From positions 1 through 25,267 of the forward strand of contig NZ_JABBOU010000050.1 of assembly GCF_018853465.1 (NCBI RefSeq): DNA of 25,267 bases. Direction: 5' to 3'. The stretch is from Acidithiobacillus montserratensis. Lineage in GTDB: Bacteria > Pseudomonadota > Gammaproteobacteria > Acidithiobacillales > Acidithiobacillaceae. Under the pieces are notes generated by a model, which searched no databases, was not told the DNA's origin, and saw only the letters and a list, made by a program, of their open reading frames with translations. This document shows positions 14,898 to 22,254 of this stretch, piece after piece. The stretch's first letter is position 1. Each line of letters begins with the position of its first letter. Made by a program: the position numbers and the translations under genes.

Positions 14898-17401
14898 TCA
14901 CCCGCATTCCCTGGCAGGCAGCCGTCTGGCGCCCTCTACGCCAACGTCCCGGCGCAACCATTCTTGCCATTGTGGGCATCGCCTTGGGAGTAGCTCTGGG
15001 TCTGGCCATTGCCCTCATCAATGTCCAGGCGGTCAGTGATTTTTCAGCCGGTCTTCGGCATCTGGCGGGGCAGGCAGACCTGACCCTCAGCGCTCCCGGA
15101 TCAGGCTTTGCGGAGTCCTGGTACACACGTTTGAGCATGGCGCCCGGAGTGGAAGTGGCCGCGCCGGAAATCCGCCTGGAGGCACCCATCGTGCAGCCGG
15201 CCCATAAAGCGCCGCTACACATTCTGGGCATAGATGCTTTTCAGGCAGCGCGGATGGGGCAACCCCTGATCCCTCTCAATCTCCATAGCCCCCTGGCCCT
15301 ACTGGACCCCCGGAATATTGCGCTGAGCCCATCCGCCATGCAGGCCTTGGACTTGAAAGTGGGTGACTATATGACAGTCAATGCAGCGGGCCACCCGCGC
15401 CGTCTTCATATCATCGCTGAGCTACCGGATATACACAACATCGGAGCCATAGGGGTCATGGATATTGCGGCCGTGCAGTGGTTGTGGGGACGGGGTGATC
15501 AGATTAATCAGATCGACTTGCGCCTTCAGCCAAGCATCAGCAATGCCGCATTTGAACAAAAATGGCAACCCCTGCTGCCGCCCGGTGCGGTGCTGGAAAG
15601 CCCGGTCCAGCAAGGGCGGGTTGCTGCCGATGCGTCCCGGGCGTATCGCGTCAATCTGCTGGTACTTTCTCTAGTTGCCCTGTTTACCGGCGCCTTTCTG
15701 GTATATGCGACCCTGGCCATGGGCGTGGTGAGACAACGCCAGCAACTCGCCCTGCTGCGGGTTTTGGGTTTGCGGCGACGGGAAATCATTTTTGCGGTCC
15801 TGTTACAGGGTCTGACCCTGGGGGTGCCGGGCGCCCTGTTGGGCTTGCCCCTGGGGGTGGTCACCGCCGGACTGGCTCTGACGCATCTGGGTGGCGATCT
15901 GGGAGCCGGTTATTTCAGTGGAGCGGCCCTGCAGTTACAGTGGCACCCCCTGCTGATGCTGCTTTTTTTTGCGGCGGGGCTCGCGGCTGCCTTGTTTGGT
16001 GCGTTCCTGCCCGCCTGGGAAACCAGTCAGGCCATGCCCGCGCAGGCGCTGCGTGCCGGTGCCGAAGAACAAGGACATCTGCACCGTCAGCATCCCAACA
16101 TCGGCTTCCTGCTCTTGTTACTGGCACTCATGGGTTCTCTGGCACCCTCCATCCACGGCATTCCTTACCTTGCCTATGGCGCCATTGCCTGTCTGCTTTT
16201 CGCCCTGCTATTTCTGTTGACCCCCCTACTCCGCCTGATCATCCATCTCATTCCGCTTCCCGGGGCTACTCTCTGGCGCCTGTCCCTGCAACAGTTACGC
16301 GGTGCTCCGGGACGGGCAGCGCAAAGTCTGGCAGCAGTGGTGGTGGCCTTCAGCCTGGTGGTGGCCATGGCCATCATGGTGGGATCCTTTCGGGATTCGG
16401 TGGCCAACTGGCTTAGTGACATTCTGCGTGCCGATATATATGTGCAGGCTGGCATGAACAAGGACACCCTGCTCCCGGCGGGCAGCGCCGCGTCTCTCTG
16501 TCAGCTGGCTGATGTCAGCCATTGCTCCCCCCTGCGCCGGGTGGCGCTCAATCTTCTCCCCGGACATCCGCCGGTTACCTTGCTGGCCCGGGGCATGAAT
16601 CTGCACAATCCCGGACGGGAGATTCAGATTATTCGTGCGGTGCCTCTGAACACTCTGACGGCGCCGCCTATATGGATATCGGATATTCTGGCGGGCATCA
16701 GTCACTGGCAGCCGGGGCAGCAGGTGCAAATTCCCCTGGGTGGACAACAACGCAAGGTCAGTATCGCCGGCATTTACCGGGACTATGCCTATCAGGAAGG
16801 TTCCATTTCCATGCCCATCCAGCAATATCGCCAATGGTCCCATGACGATGGCGTCAATGGCGTGGCCCTGTGGCTGCGGCCCCACATACCGGTTGCTGCA
16901 GCACTGGCGCAATTGCATCAGCAAATTCCTGATGCCCGACAATTTCTGATTGCCACCCCCCGGGAAATTCGCCAACGCAGCTTGCAAATATTCAACCAGA
17001 GCTTTGCCGCCACCTACGCCCTGGAAGCAGTCGCCATGATCATCGGCCTCTTGGGCGTGAGCAGCGGCTTTGGCGCACAAACGCTGATGCGGCGCAACGA
17101 ATTTGCCATGCTCCGGCATCTGGGACTACGTCAGCGCGATCTGCTGGTCATTCTTTTTGCCGAAGGCAGTATTCTCTCCCTGTCCGGCATTGTCATCGGC
17201 GGCGGCCTGGGCCTCGCCATCAGTGTCATCCTGATTATGATAGTCAATCCCGAATCCTTTCACTGGCACATGGGTTTTCAGCCGCCCTGGCCCATGTTGG
17301 GGCTAATGAGCCTTGTCTTATGGATAGCCAGTACCGGCACCATGATGCTGTCGGGAAGACGTGCCCTGCGCCACAGCTCAGCGGTGATACGCGATGACTA
17401 A
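14894..17401 (+). CDS. Large FtsX/MacB-type ABC permease (fused AttF-AttG-like)
   Basis: This 835-residue inner-membrane permease has two FtsX modules. It starts with a transmembrane helix near residues 22-46 and a long extracytoplasmic domain (about 47-255), followed by a three-helix FtsX block (about 260-385). A central membrane region (about 400-460) and a second N-terminal helix (about 480-505) precede another periplasmic domain and a last three-helix block (about 710-825). The motif LALLRVLGLRRREI in the first half and FAMLRHLGLRQRDLLVI in the second are the FtsX coupling helices. The start is a GTG overlapping the ATPase stop (GTGA). Agrobacterium splits this into AttF and AttG; here they are one protein. 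The transported substrate is unknown. Confidence 0.9.
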   Translation: MITRIPWQAAVWRPLRQRPGATILAIVGIALGVALGLAIALINVQAVSDFSAGLRHLAGQADLTLSAPGSGFAESWYTRLSMAPGVEVAAPEIRLEAPIVQPAHKAPLHILGIDAFQAARMGQPLIPLNLHSPLALLDPRNIALSPSAMQALDLKVGDYMTVNAAGHPRRLHIIAELPDIHNIGAIGVMDIAAVQWLWGRGDQINQIDLRLQPSISNAAFEQKWQPLLPPGAVLESPVQQGRVAADASRAYRVNLLVLSLVALFTGAFLVYATLAMGVVRQRQQLALLRVLGLRRREIIFAVLLQGLTLGVPGALLGLPLGVVTAGLALTHLGGDLGAGYFSGAALQLQWHPLLMLLFFAAGLAAALFGAFLPAWETSQAMPAQALRAGAEEQGHLHRQHPNIGFLLLLLALMGSLAPSIHGIPYLAYGAIACLLFALLFLLTPLLRLIIHLIPLPGATLWRLSLQQLRGAPGRAAQSLAAVVVAFSLVVAMAIMVGSFRDSVANWLSDILRADIYVQAGMNKDTLLPAGSAASLCQLADVSHCSPLRRVALNLLPGHPPVTLLARGMNLHNPGREIQIIRAVPLNTLTAPPIWISDILAGISHWQPGQQVQIPLGGQQRKVSIAGIYRDYAYQEGSISMPIQQYRQWSHDDGVNGVALWLRPHIPVAAALAQLHQQIPDARQFLIATPREIRQRSLQIFNQSFAATYALEAVAMIIGLLGVSSGFGAQTLMRRNEFAMLRHLGLRQRDLLVILFAEGSILSLSGIVIGGGLGLAISVILIMIVNPESFHWHMGFQPPWPMLGLMSLVLWIASTGTMMLSGRRALRHSSAVIRDD

Positions 17402-18596
17402 GGCGCATTTCTGGACACGCTCACGGCCAAGCATGGCCTGCTGCACGGGGTTTATATTCCTGCTGCTACCACTCCTGCTGCTAAGCCCCTTTGCAGCCCG
17501 GGCTAACGAGCTTCCGCCTGCCGTGCTGCCCTTGCAGCCCACGCCCCGGGTGCAAGTAACGCCGCAGCATCCCCTGCAATTTCCCAATGCCTATGGCAGT
17601 CACCCGAAATTTCCTATCGAATGGTGGTATATCACCGGTTGGCTCAAGAACCGTGCAGGGCATCCTTTCGGCTTTCAGTTGACTTTTTTCCGGGTGCGGC
17701 CCAACAAGGTCTGGGCGAATCCCAGCGCTTTCAACCCGCACCAGCTGATATTTGCCGAAGCCGCCATCAGCGATCCGGATGTTGGTCATCTGCTGACCGC
17801 CCAGCGTATTGCCAGGGCCGGACTGGGGCTGGCCGGAGCTGACCGCGACCATACCCAGGTCTGGATTCGTCACTGGTTTCTGCGCCAGACCCCGGATGGC
17901 TACCACGCCGAAATCCAGGGGAAAAACATGGGCTATGCACTGCAATTCCAGCAGACGCAGCCGCCCCTGCTGGAAGGCCCCCTGGGCATCAGCCAGAAAG
18001 GTCCCAACCCCCATAATGCCAGTTACTATTACAGCATCCCGCACCTGCAAGTCAGCGGGCAGCTCCGCATTCAGGGCAAAACCGAAGCCGTCAAAGGCGA
18101 AGCCTGGCTGGATCATGAATGGTCTGCGGCCTACCTGCCGCCCTCGGCGGTTGGCTGGGACTGGCTGGGGCTCAATCTCGACCATGGTGGCGCCCTGATG
18201 CTGTTCATGATGCGTCGGGCTGACGGCAGCCCGCTCTGGCTGTCAGCCACCCAACGCCTGGGCAATGGTCAGGTACAGTATTTTCATGCGGGGCAGATTC
18301 ACATGCAGGCCACCGGATGGTGGCGATCTCCGCAAACCGGCATCCGCTATCCGGTGCGTTGGCGCATTCAGGTAGGGAAACAGGACTTTACCGTCACGCC
18401 GTTGATGGATAATCAGGAATTCAATGCCAGCCACAGCAGCGGCACCCTCTACTGGGAAGGTGCTGTCCGCGCCATCCATCAGGGTAAAATACTGGGTAAG
18501 GGCTACCTGGAGATGACCGGTTATGGTGGTCGTCTGGCCTTGGGAACTGCCCCCGACAGTGCTGCATCTGCACGTCCGCATGGATCAAAACCGTAA
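17394..18596 (+). CDS. Exported AttH/CrtC-like lipocalin-fold protein
   Basis: This 400-residue protein belongs to the AttH/carotenoid 1,2-hydratase (CrtC) superfamily. A signal peptide with cleavage expected after ARA (residue 37) precedes the mature part. The family motif FPIEWWYITGWLKN begins the first lipocalin-like domain, and the GEAWLDHEWSA and WDWLGLNLDHG motifs lie mid-protein. The second lipocalin-like domain ends with KGYLEMTGYGGR. The ATG overlaps the permease stop by 8 nt, so the three genes form one operon. AttH structures show paired lipocalin-like barrels able to hold a hydrophobic ligand. A carotenoid role is unlikely without other crt genes nearby. More plausible, as inference, is a periplasmic carrier working with the FtsX/ABC complex on a lipid-like compound. 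Confidence 0.88.
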   Translation: MTKAHFWTRSRPSMACCTGFIFLLLPLLLLSPFAARANELPPAVLPLQPTPRVQVTPQHPLQFPNAYGSHPKFPIEWWYITGWLKNRAGHPFGFQLTFFRVRPNKVWANPSAFNPHQLIFAEAAISDPDVGHLLTAQRIARAGLGLAGADRDHTQVWIRHWFLRQTPDGYHAEIQGKNMGYALQFQQTQPPLLEGPLGISQKGPNPHNASYYYSIPHLQVSGQLRIQGKTEAVKGEAWLDHEWSAAYLPPSAVGWDWLGLNLDHGGALMLFMMRRADGSPLWLSATQRLGNGQVQYFHAGQIHMQATGWWRSPQTGIRYPVRWRIQVGKQDFTVTPLMDNQEFNASHSSGTLYWEGAVRAIHQGKILGKGYLEMTGYGGRLALGTAPDSAASARPHGSKP

Positions 18597-18616
18597 CCGA
18601 CTGATCATTTTGACGC

Positions 18617-18658
18617 TTGACCACCAGCAAAAATGTGTACACAATTTTTATTGTGGTC
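18617..18658 (+). promoter_or_regulatory. Toxin-antitoxin promoter with 40-bp palindromic operator
   Basis: TTGACC (18617-18622) and CACAAT (18640-18645) are spaced by 17 bp. The promoter is covered by a dyad centred at 18638.5: GACCAC (18619-18624) mirrors GTGGTC (18653-18658), around a perfect central GTGTACAC (18635-18642) with A/T tracts between. Such operators are bound by Phd/VapB antitoxin or the toxin-antitoxin complex to repress the pair. Confidence 0.7.
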
Positions 18659-18677
18659 ATTCATTGAGGACACATTG

Positions 18678-18941
18678 ATGGAAGTTTCTATCCGCGAGTT
18701 CAGGGCGCATCTTTCCCGTTATCTGCTTCAGGTACAGCAAGGACAGATCCTTGATATCACTTCCCACCGCAAACAGGTGGCACGTCTTGTAGGAATACCG
18801 ACGGATTCCCCGTGTGGTTTGACGCGGCTTGTTACCAGTGGTGCCGCCCAATGGCAGGGCGGGAAACCTGCGGGCGCAAGCATTCGTCTACCTGCAGGCG
18901 GGCGGTCTGTATCCGAAATCATCCTGGAAGATCGTCGTTGA
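18678..18941 (+). CDS. Phd/YefM-family antitoxin
   Basis: This 87-residue protein begins MEVSIREFRAHLSRYLLQVQ, the Phd/YefM DNA-binding fold, with the conserved VARLVGIP strand at about residues 35-42. The C-terminal half is the flexible toxin-neutralising region and ends in SEIILEDRR, common in antitoxins paired with VapC. The frame is open from 18633. The ATG at 18678 is preferred for its GAGGA site (about 18666) and family start, since the upstream region holds the operator. The stop overlaps the toxin start (TTGA). Expected role: represses the operon and blocks the nuclease. Confidence 0.88.
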   Translation: MEVSIREFRAHLSRYLLQVQQGQILDITSHRKQVARLVGIPTDSPCGLTRLVTSGAAQWQGGKPAGASIRLPAGGRSVSEIILEDRR

Positions 18942-19381
18942 TATTATTTTGCGATACTTCGGCACTCATCAAGCTGTATCTTGTCGAAGCCCATAGCGAT
19001 ACCGTCAAAAAAATGGCAACTGGTGTTGAAGCCATTGCGGTCTGTCGCATTGCCTGGGCGGAAGCCCACGCGGCACTCGCCCGCCGTGAACGCGAAACAC
19101 CTGAAGACGAGCCTCTGATTGACATGGCCCGACAGTCTTTGGCCAAGGATTGGCCACATTACTTGATCCTGGAAGTCAACCAGGACCTGGTCGTAAAGGC
19201 GGGTGACTTTGCCGACACCTTTGCCCTGCGGGGCTATGACAGTGTGCAACTGGCAGCTGCACATCAGGCGCAGCATATTTCCGGAATACCCGTGCTCTTT
19301 GCCTGCTTTGATTTACGTCTCAACAAGGCGGCACAGCTATTGGGAATGGAGGCGGCGTTTCTGCAAATCAGTGGCCGATAA
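18938..19381 (+). CDS. vapC: VapC-like PIN-domain ribonuclease toxin
   Basis: This 147-residue PIN-domain protein has the four acidic positions expected of VapC toxins: Asp6 in FCDTSALIKLY, Glu42 in RIAWAEAHAA, Asp101 in RGYDSVQLAAA and Asp125 in FDLRLNKAAQ. VapC enzymes cleave tRNA or rRNA when free of antitoxin. The preferred start is a TTG (18938-18940) that overlaps the antitoxin TGA and has GGAAG 7 nt upstream. ATG-initiated readings begin further upstream, inside the antitoxin gene, and give an implausible N-terminus. Overlap and cistron order (antitoxin first) fit a working pair. All catalytic residues are present, so it is probably active. Confidence 0.87.
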   Translation: MILFCDTSALIKLYLVEAHSDTVKKMATGVEAIAVCRIAWAEAHAALARRERETPEDEPLIDMARQSLAKDWPHYLILEVNQDLVVKAGDFADTFALRGYDSVQLAAAHQAQHISGIPVLFACFDLRLNKAAQLLGMEAAFLQISGR

Positions 19382-19406
19382 TGCCTTGCGTTGCTACAAT
19401 TGAGGT

Positions 19407-19850
19407 ATGCCCAATTCCATCCCGCATATCCTCCTGCAGGAGCAGTTCATCAACCGCTTTCGCGGGCGCACGCTCATCGTCCATCGCGGGTTTCCGGATC
19501 AGTATTTCAAGGAGTTGCTGGAGCAACCGGGTGGCGGCGGGCATTTCCGGATAGATGCCCGTATTGCCCCGGGCCATCCCCCGACCCCCGTCGAGTGGGT
19601 CGTGCATCATCATGTTCTGCCTCTCGACTTGCCCCTGCCGCTGCTCATCAAAGTCGATGCCGACGCCCTCTATCTGCGCCATCTCTTGCATGGCACCCAT
19701 GCCGGGCATCCCAGCGAAATTCTCTGGATGCTGGACACCATCCGTGAACGCTATCATGTACGTCTGGACCGCCAGCAGGGAACTTATCAGGCAGTGCCGA
19801 GGATGGCCGTGGAAGACAATGACATCGACTATGACTTCAACAATGACTGA
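19407..19850 (+). CDS. Unrecognised protein heading the E1-like operon
   Basis: I do not recognise this 147-residue protein. It begins MPNSIPHILLQEQFINRFRG and contains no cysteine, no signal peptide and no membrane span. The centre carries VEWVVHHHVLPLDLPLPLL and several further histidines up to GTHAGH, and the tail is very acidic (VEDNDIDYDFNND). Its 8-nt overlap with the next gene and consistent codon use argue that it is real. TACAAT at 19395-19400 ends only 6 nt before the ATG, and GAGG lies just 2 nt upstream, so translation may begin on a leaderless or nearly leaderless transcript. It cannot be a catalytic E2-like carrier because it lacks cysteine. A role with the MoeB-like and JAMM-like partners is inference from overlap only. 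Confidence 0.75.
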   Translation: MPNSIPHILLQEQFINRFRGRTLIVHRGFPDQYFKELLEQPGGGGHFRIDARIAPGHPPTPVEWVVHHHVLPLDLPLPLLIKVDADALYLRHLLHGTHAGHPSEILWMLDTIRERYHVRLDRQQGTYQAVPRMAVEDNDIDYDFNND

Positions 19851-20601
19851 GGCACTGGATGACGCCAGCCTGCTGCGCTACTCCCGCCAGATTCTGCTGC
19901 CCGAGATTGACCTGACCGGCCAGGAACAACTGCTGCACAGCCGGGTGCTCATTGTCGGCATGGGCGGGCTGGGATGCCCCGCAGCCCAATATCTGGCCGC
20001 AGCGGGGGTGGGACATTTGACGGTTTGTGATGGGGACCAGATCGAATCCAGCAACTTGCAGCGCCAGATTCTCTACCGCGACGCTGATGTCGGGCGCCAC
20101 AAAGCCACGGTCGCCCGGGAACGTCTGCTGGCCCTGAATCCCCAGATTCGGGTGAGCGCCTGGACCGAGCATGCTCAGGCCGAATCCTTGGGAATCGCTC
20201 TGGAGACCCATGATCTGGTGCTGGATTGCACCGACAATTTCCAGAGCCGCCATCTCATCAACCGCGCCTGTCGCGTGGCATGTAAACCGCTGGTCAGCGC
20301 CGCTGCCATTCGCTGGGAAGGACAAATCAGCGTTTTTGATTTTCGCCAGACTGATACGGCCTGTTACGCCTGTCTCTATCCGGAACAGAGCGCCGACAGC
20401 ACGGAAGACAGTTGTTCCCGCAATGGCGTCCTCGGCCCCTTACTCGGCATTCTCGGCAGCATGCAGGCTGTTGAAGCCATTCGCCTGCTCAGTGGGCATG
20501 ATTCCCCCCTGAACGGACAATTGCTCCTCCTCGATGCCCGGCACTGGCAGTGGCGACAGGTACAATTGCGCCGCGACCCGGCCTGCGGAGTCTGCGCATG
20601 A
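19843..20601 (+). CDS. moeB: MoeB/ThiF-type E1-like adenylyltransferase
   Basis: This 252-residue E1-like enzyme is expected to adenylate the C-terminal Gly-Gly of a small sulfur-carrier protein such as MoaD or ThiS. Motifs are the nucleotide-binding GMGGLGCP (39-46), the DGDQIESSNLQRQILY arginine region, LDCTDN for Mg/ATP, and a zinc site of Cys174-x-x-Cys177 with Cys248-x-x-Cys251. The cysteine that receives sulfur in ThiF is conserved in EDSCSRNGVLGPL. Length matches E. coli MoeB (249). The frame is open from 19555. The ATG at 19843, overlapping the previous stop by 8 nt, gives the family start, although ATG 19831 is close. The stop overlaps the next start (ATGA). MoeB, ThiF and HesA cannot be separated without the carrier gene, which is not in the window. 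Confidence 0.9.
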   Translation: MTEALDDASLLRYSRQILLPEIDLTGQEQLLHSRVLIVGMGGLGCPAAQYLAAAGVGHLTVCDGDQIESSNLQRQILYRDADVGRHKATVARERLLALNPQIRVSAWTEHAQAESLGIALETHDLVLDCTDNFQSRHLINRACRVACKPLVSAAAIRWEGQISVFDFRQTDTACYACLYPEQSADSTEDSCSRNGVLGPLLGILGSMQAVEAIRLLSGHDSPLNGQLLLLDARHWQWRQVQLRRDPACGVCA

Positions 20602-20963
20602 GTACTCTCCGTCTCCCCCGCACCCTCGCCAATGCCCTGCTCAGTGATCTGCAATCGGGTCAGGGCGAAGGCCTGGTGGGATCTCTGCACGGACGCCCCT
20701 GCTCGGTGTATCCGGCGCAGGGAGATCAACAAGTCAGCGCCCTGGAAATGCTGGCCAGGCGGGGCGAGAGTCTATTTGCCTGCTACGCAGCAGCCCCCCA
20801 GGATCCCACCCCGACCCTGCCGCAAACCGCCCCGTCCCCTCTTGATCCACCCTATCAACTCCGTCTGGCTACCGACATACGTGGCGTGATTGTCCTGCGC
20901 GCCTATACCCGGGACGGCGGACAGGACTGGCAGGAAAACCTCATCGTGCTGGATAATGACTGA
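20598..20963 (+). CDS. Degenerate JAMM/M67-like protein lacking metal ligands
   Basis: This 121-residue protein resembles M67 (JAB1/MPN/Mov34) metalloproteases collinearly but has lost the active site. It begins LRLPRTLANALLSDLQ, then keeps Glu24 in the GEGLVG position of the family's ECCGLL-type motif, and the strand FACYAAAPQDP aligns with the usual IYHSHP. Both zinc-binding histidines are thus Ala64 and Ala66, and no S-x-x-D follows. The C-terminal strand-strand pair (YQLRLATDIRGVIVLRAYTRDGG) also matches the fold. M67 proteins often sit beside MoeB/ThiF and trim or release sulfur-carrier proteins. This one would bind rather than cut. The homology is by-eye and moderate; profile comparison would settle it. 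Confidence 0.65.
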   Translation: MSTLRLPRTLANALLSDLQSGQGEGLVGSLHGRPCSVYPAQGDQQVSALEMLARRGESLFACYAAAPQDPTPTLPQTAPSPLDPPYQLRLATDIRGVIVLRAYTRDGGQDWQENLIVLDND

Positions 20964-21738
20964 GCGCGACGATTTTTCCGTCATGTCCTTCAATATTCAG
21001 GTAGGTATTGGCTCGCACCGCGCCCGGCACATGCTCCTGCATGGCTGGAAATATGTCATGCCCCACGGCCAGAGCCTGCGCAATCTGGAACGCATCGCTG
21101 AAATTCTCCGTGAAGCCGATATCGCCGGTCTGAATGAAGTGGATGCCGGCTCCTTTCGCAGCCAGTATGTGAATCAGGCCGGTTTTCTGGCCGAACGCGC
21201 CCAGTTTCCCTACTGGGCCCAGCAACGTACCCGGGACTTTGGCGAACTGGCCCAGCACAGTAACAGCGTGCTGTCGCGCTGGCCCATTGCCCACAGCGAA
21301 CCTCATGCTTTGCCGAGCTTCATGAAAGGCCGGGGCATGCTGGAAACCCGCCTGGAAATCAATGGCCGAAGCCTGACTGTCGTCATCACCCACTTGGGAT
21401 TAAGCCGGCATGCCCGATTCAGTCAAATCCGCGATCTGGCCCAACGCCTGCGCCATCGTAGATCGCTTATTCTCATGGGCGACCTGAACTGCACGGCGCG
21501 CTCCCCGGAAATCCGCCTGCTGCTGGCCGAAAGCGGTTTGCGCGCACCACCCTGGAATCCGCCCACCTTTCCAAGCTGGTCCCCGCGCTTTTCCTTCGAT
21601 CATATTTTCTGCAGCCCGGACCTGGAATTCACGGAAATCGAAAGTATCGGCGCTCCCCTCTCCGACCATCTCGCCCTCAAGGCGCGACTGCGCTGGAGCG
21701 CGAAGTCAGGGGTAAATGCAGAGCACCCGTCACATTAA
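20956..21738 (+). CDS. Endonuclease/exonuclease/phosphatase (EEP) family hydrolase
   Basis: This 260-residue protein of the DNase I-like EEP superfamily has all catalytic motifs in order: VMSFNIQ (Asn13), the metal-binding Glu in AGLNEVD, THLGLSRHAR, LMGDLNC, FDHIFCS and the final LSDHLAL. Members cut DNA, RNA, phosphoinositides or sphingomyelin, and the substrate cannot be read here. No signal peptide is present, so it acts in the cytoplasm. The frame is open from 20890. The ATG at 20956, overlapping the previous stop by 8 nt, gives a clean family start. It ends the four-gene operon. Its last 62 nt overlap the convergent lipoprotein gene tail-to-tail, and those last residues lie outside the conserved fold. 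Confidence 0.85.
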   Translation: MTERDDFSVMSFNIQVGIGSHRARHMLLHGWKYVMPHGQSLRNLERIAEILREADIAGLNEVDAGSFRSQYVNQAGFLAERAQFPYWAQQRTRDFGELAQHSNSVLSRWPIAHSEPHALPSFMKGRGMLETRLEINGRSLTVVITHLGLSRHARFSQIRDLAQRLRHRRSLILMGDLNCTARSPEIRLLLAESGLRAPPWNPPTFPSWSPRFSFDHIFCSPDLEFTEIESIGAPLSDHLALKARLRWSAKSGVNAEHPSH

Positions 21739-22183
21739 AGGGAACGCGGCTGTTGAACATCCCTGTCACCAGATAGCCCTTGACCGCATAGGGCAAGCCT
21801 TGTTGACTATCCACACTGCCCAGATCCCCCAGCAGGGGCAGGAGATTACCGGTGACCGGGACAGAAACGATGCTGCTGCCATAGGCCGGAATATGTACCG
21901 GCTTGCTCAGCAAACCATAAGCCACCTGGCGGTTTTGCACATAGAGCCGCGCCTCACCCGCCTTGGCGCTCAGCGCCGAACTGTTGGGATTACTGATTTT
22001 GAGGTCCAGATCAAAAGTCTGGGAAACCAAGCCCACCGTTTGCGGATGAATACTCTCCAGCTGCACCTGCGGAGAGTGGACCGGAAAAGCACTACAGGCG
22101 GTCAACGGTAGAACCATGAGCATCAGCAAGGGCCAACGCCAAAAACTTTGGGACAAGGGATTACTTCGTGCCACAATACGCAT
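21677..22183 (-). CDS. LEA14/WHy-domain lipoprotein
   Basis: This 168-residue predicted lipoprotein has a basic N-terminus, a hydrophobic stretch and the lipobox LTAC (cleavage before Cys30). The mature part looks like a LEA14/WHy (water stress and hypersensitive response) beta-sandwich: VSQTFDLDLKISNPNSSAL, then VAYGLLSKPVHIPAYGSSIVSVPV and the VPFNVTGALHLP end. Bacterial members are usually periplasmic lipoproteins of unclear role. GGAG lies about 8 nt upstream of the ATG at 22181-22183. It is divergent from the STAS-MlaE gene across a 71-bp gap and overlaps the EEP gene by 62 nt at its 3' end. Being an envelope lipoprotein beside Mla lipid-transport genes, a joint role is possible but unproven. 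Confidence 0.85.
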   Translation of the reverse strand: MRIVARSNPLSQSFWRWPLLMLMVLPLTACSAFPVHSPQVQLESIHPQTVGLVSQTFDLDLKISNPNSSALSAKAGEARLYVQNRQVAYGLLSKPVHIPAYGSSIVSVPVTGNLLPLLGDLGSVDSQQGLPYAVKGYLVTGMFNSRVPFNVTGALHLPLTSRSSAVAP

Positions 22184-22254
22184 CAGTCCACTCCAGAAAA
22201 TGTCCGTGACCGAGTATAACCCAAGGAATATCCCATAAAAGCCCGAAATCGCGC

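Noticed and set aside
19407..19850. Considered as an E2-like conjugating protein because of size and E1 neighbour
   Set aside because: The protein has no cysteine at all and no recognisable E2 motif.
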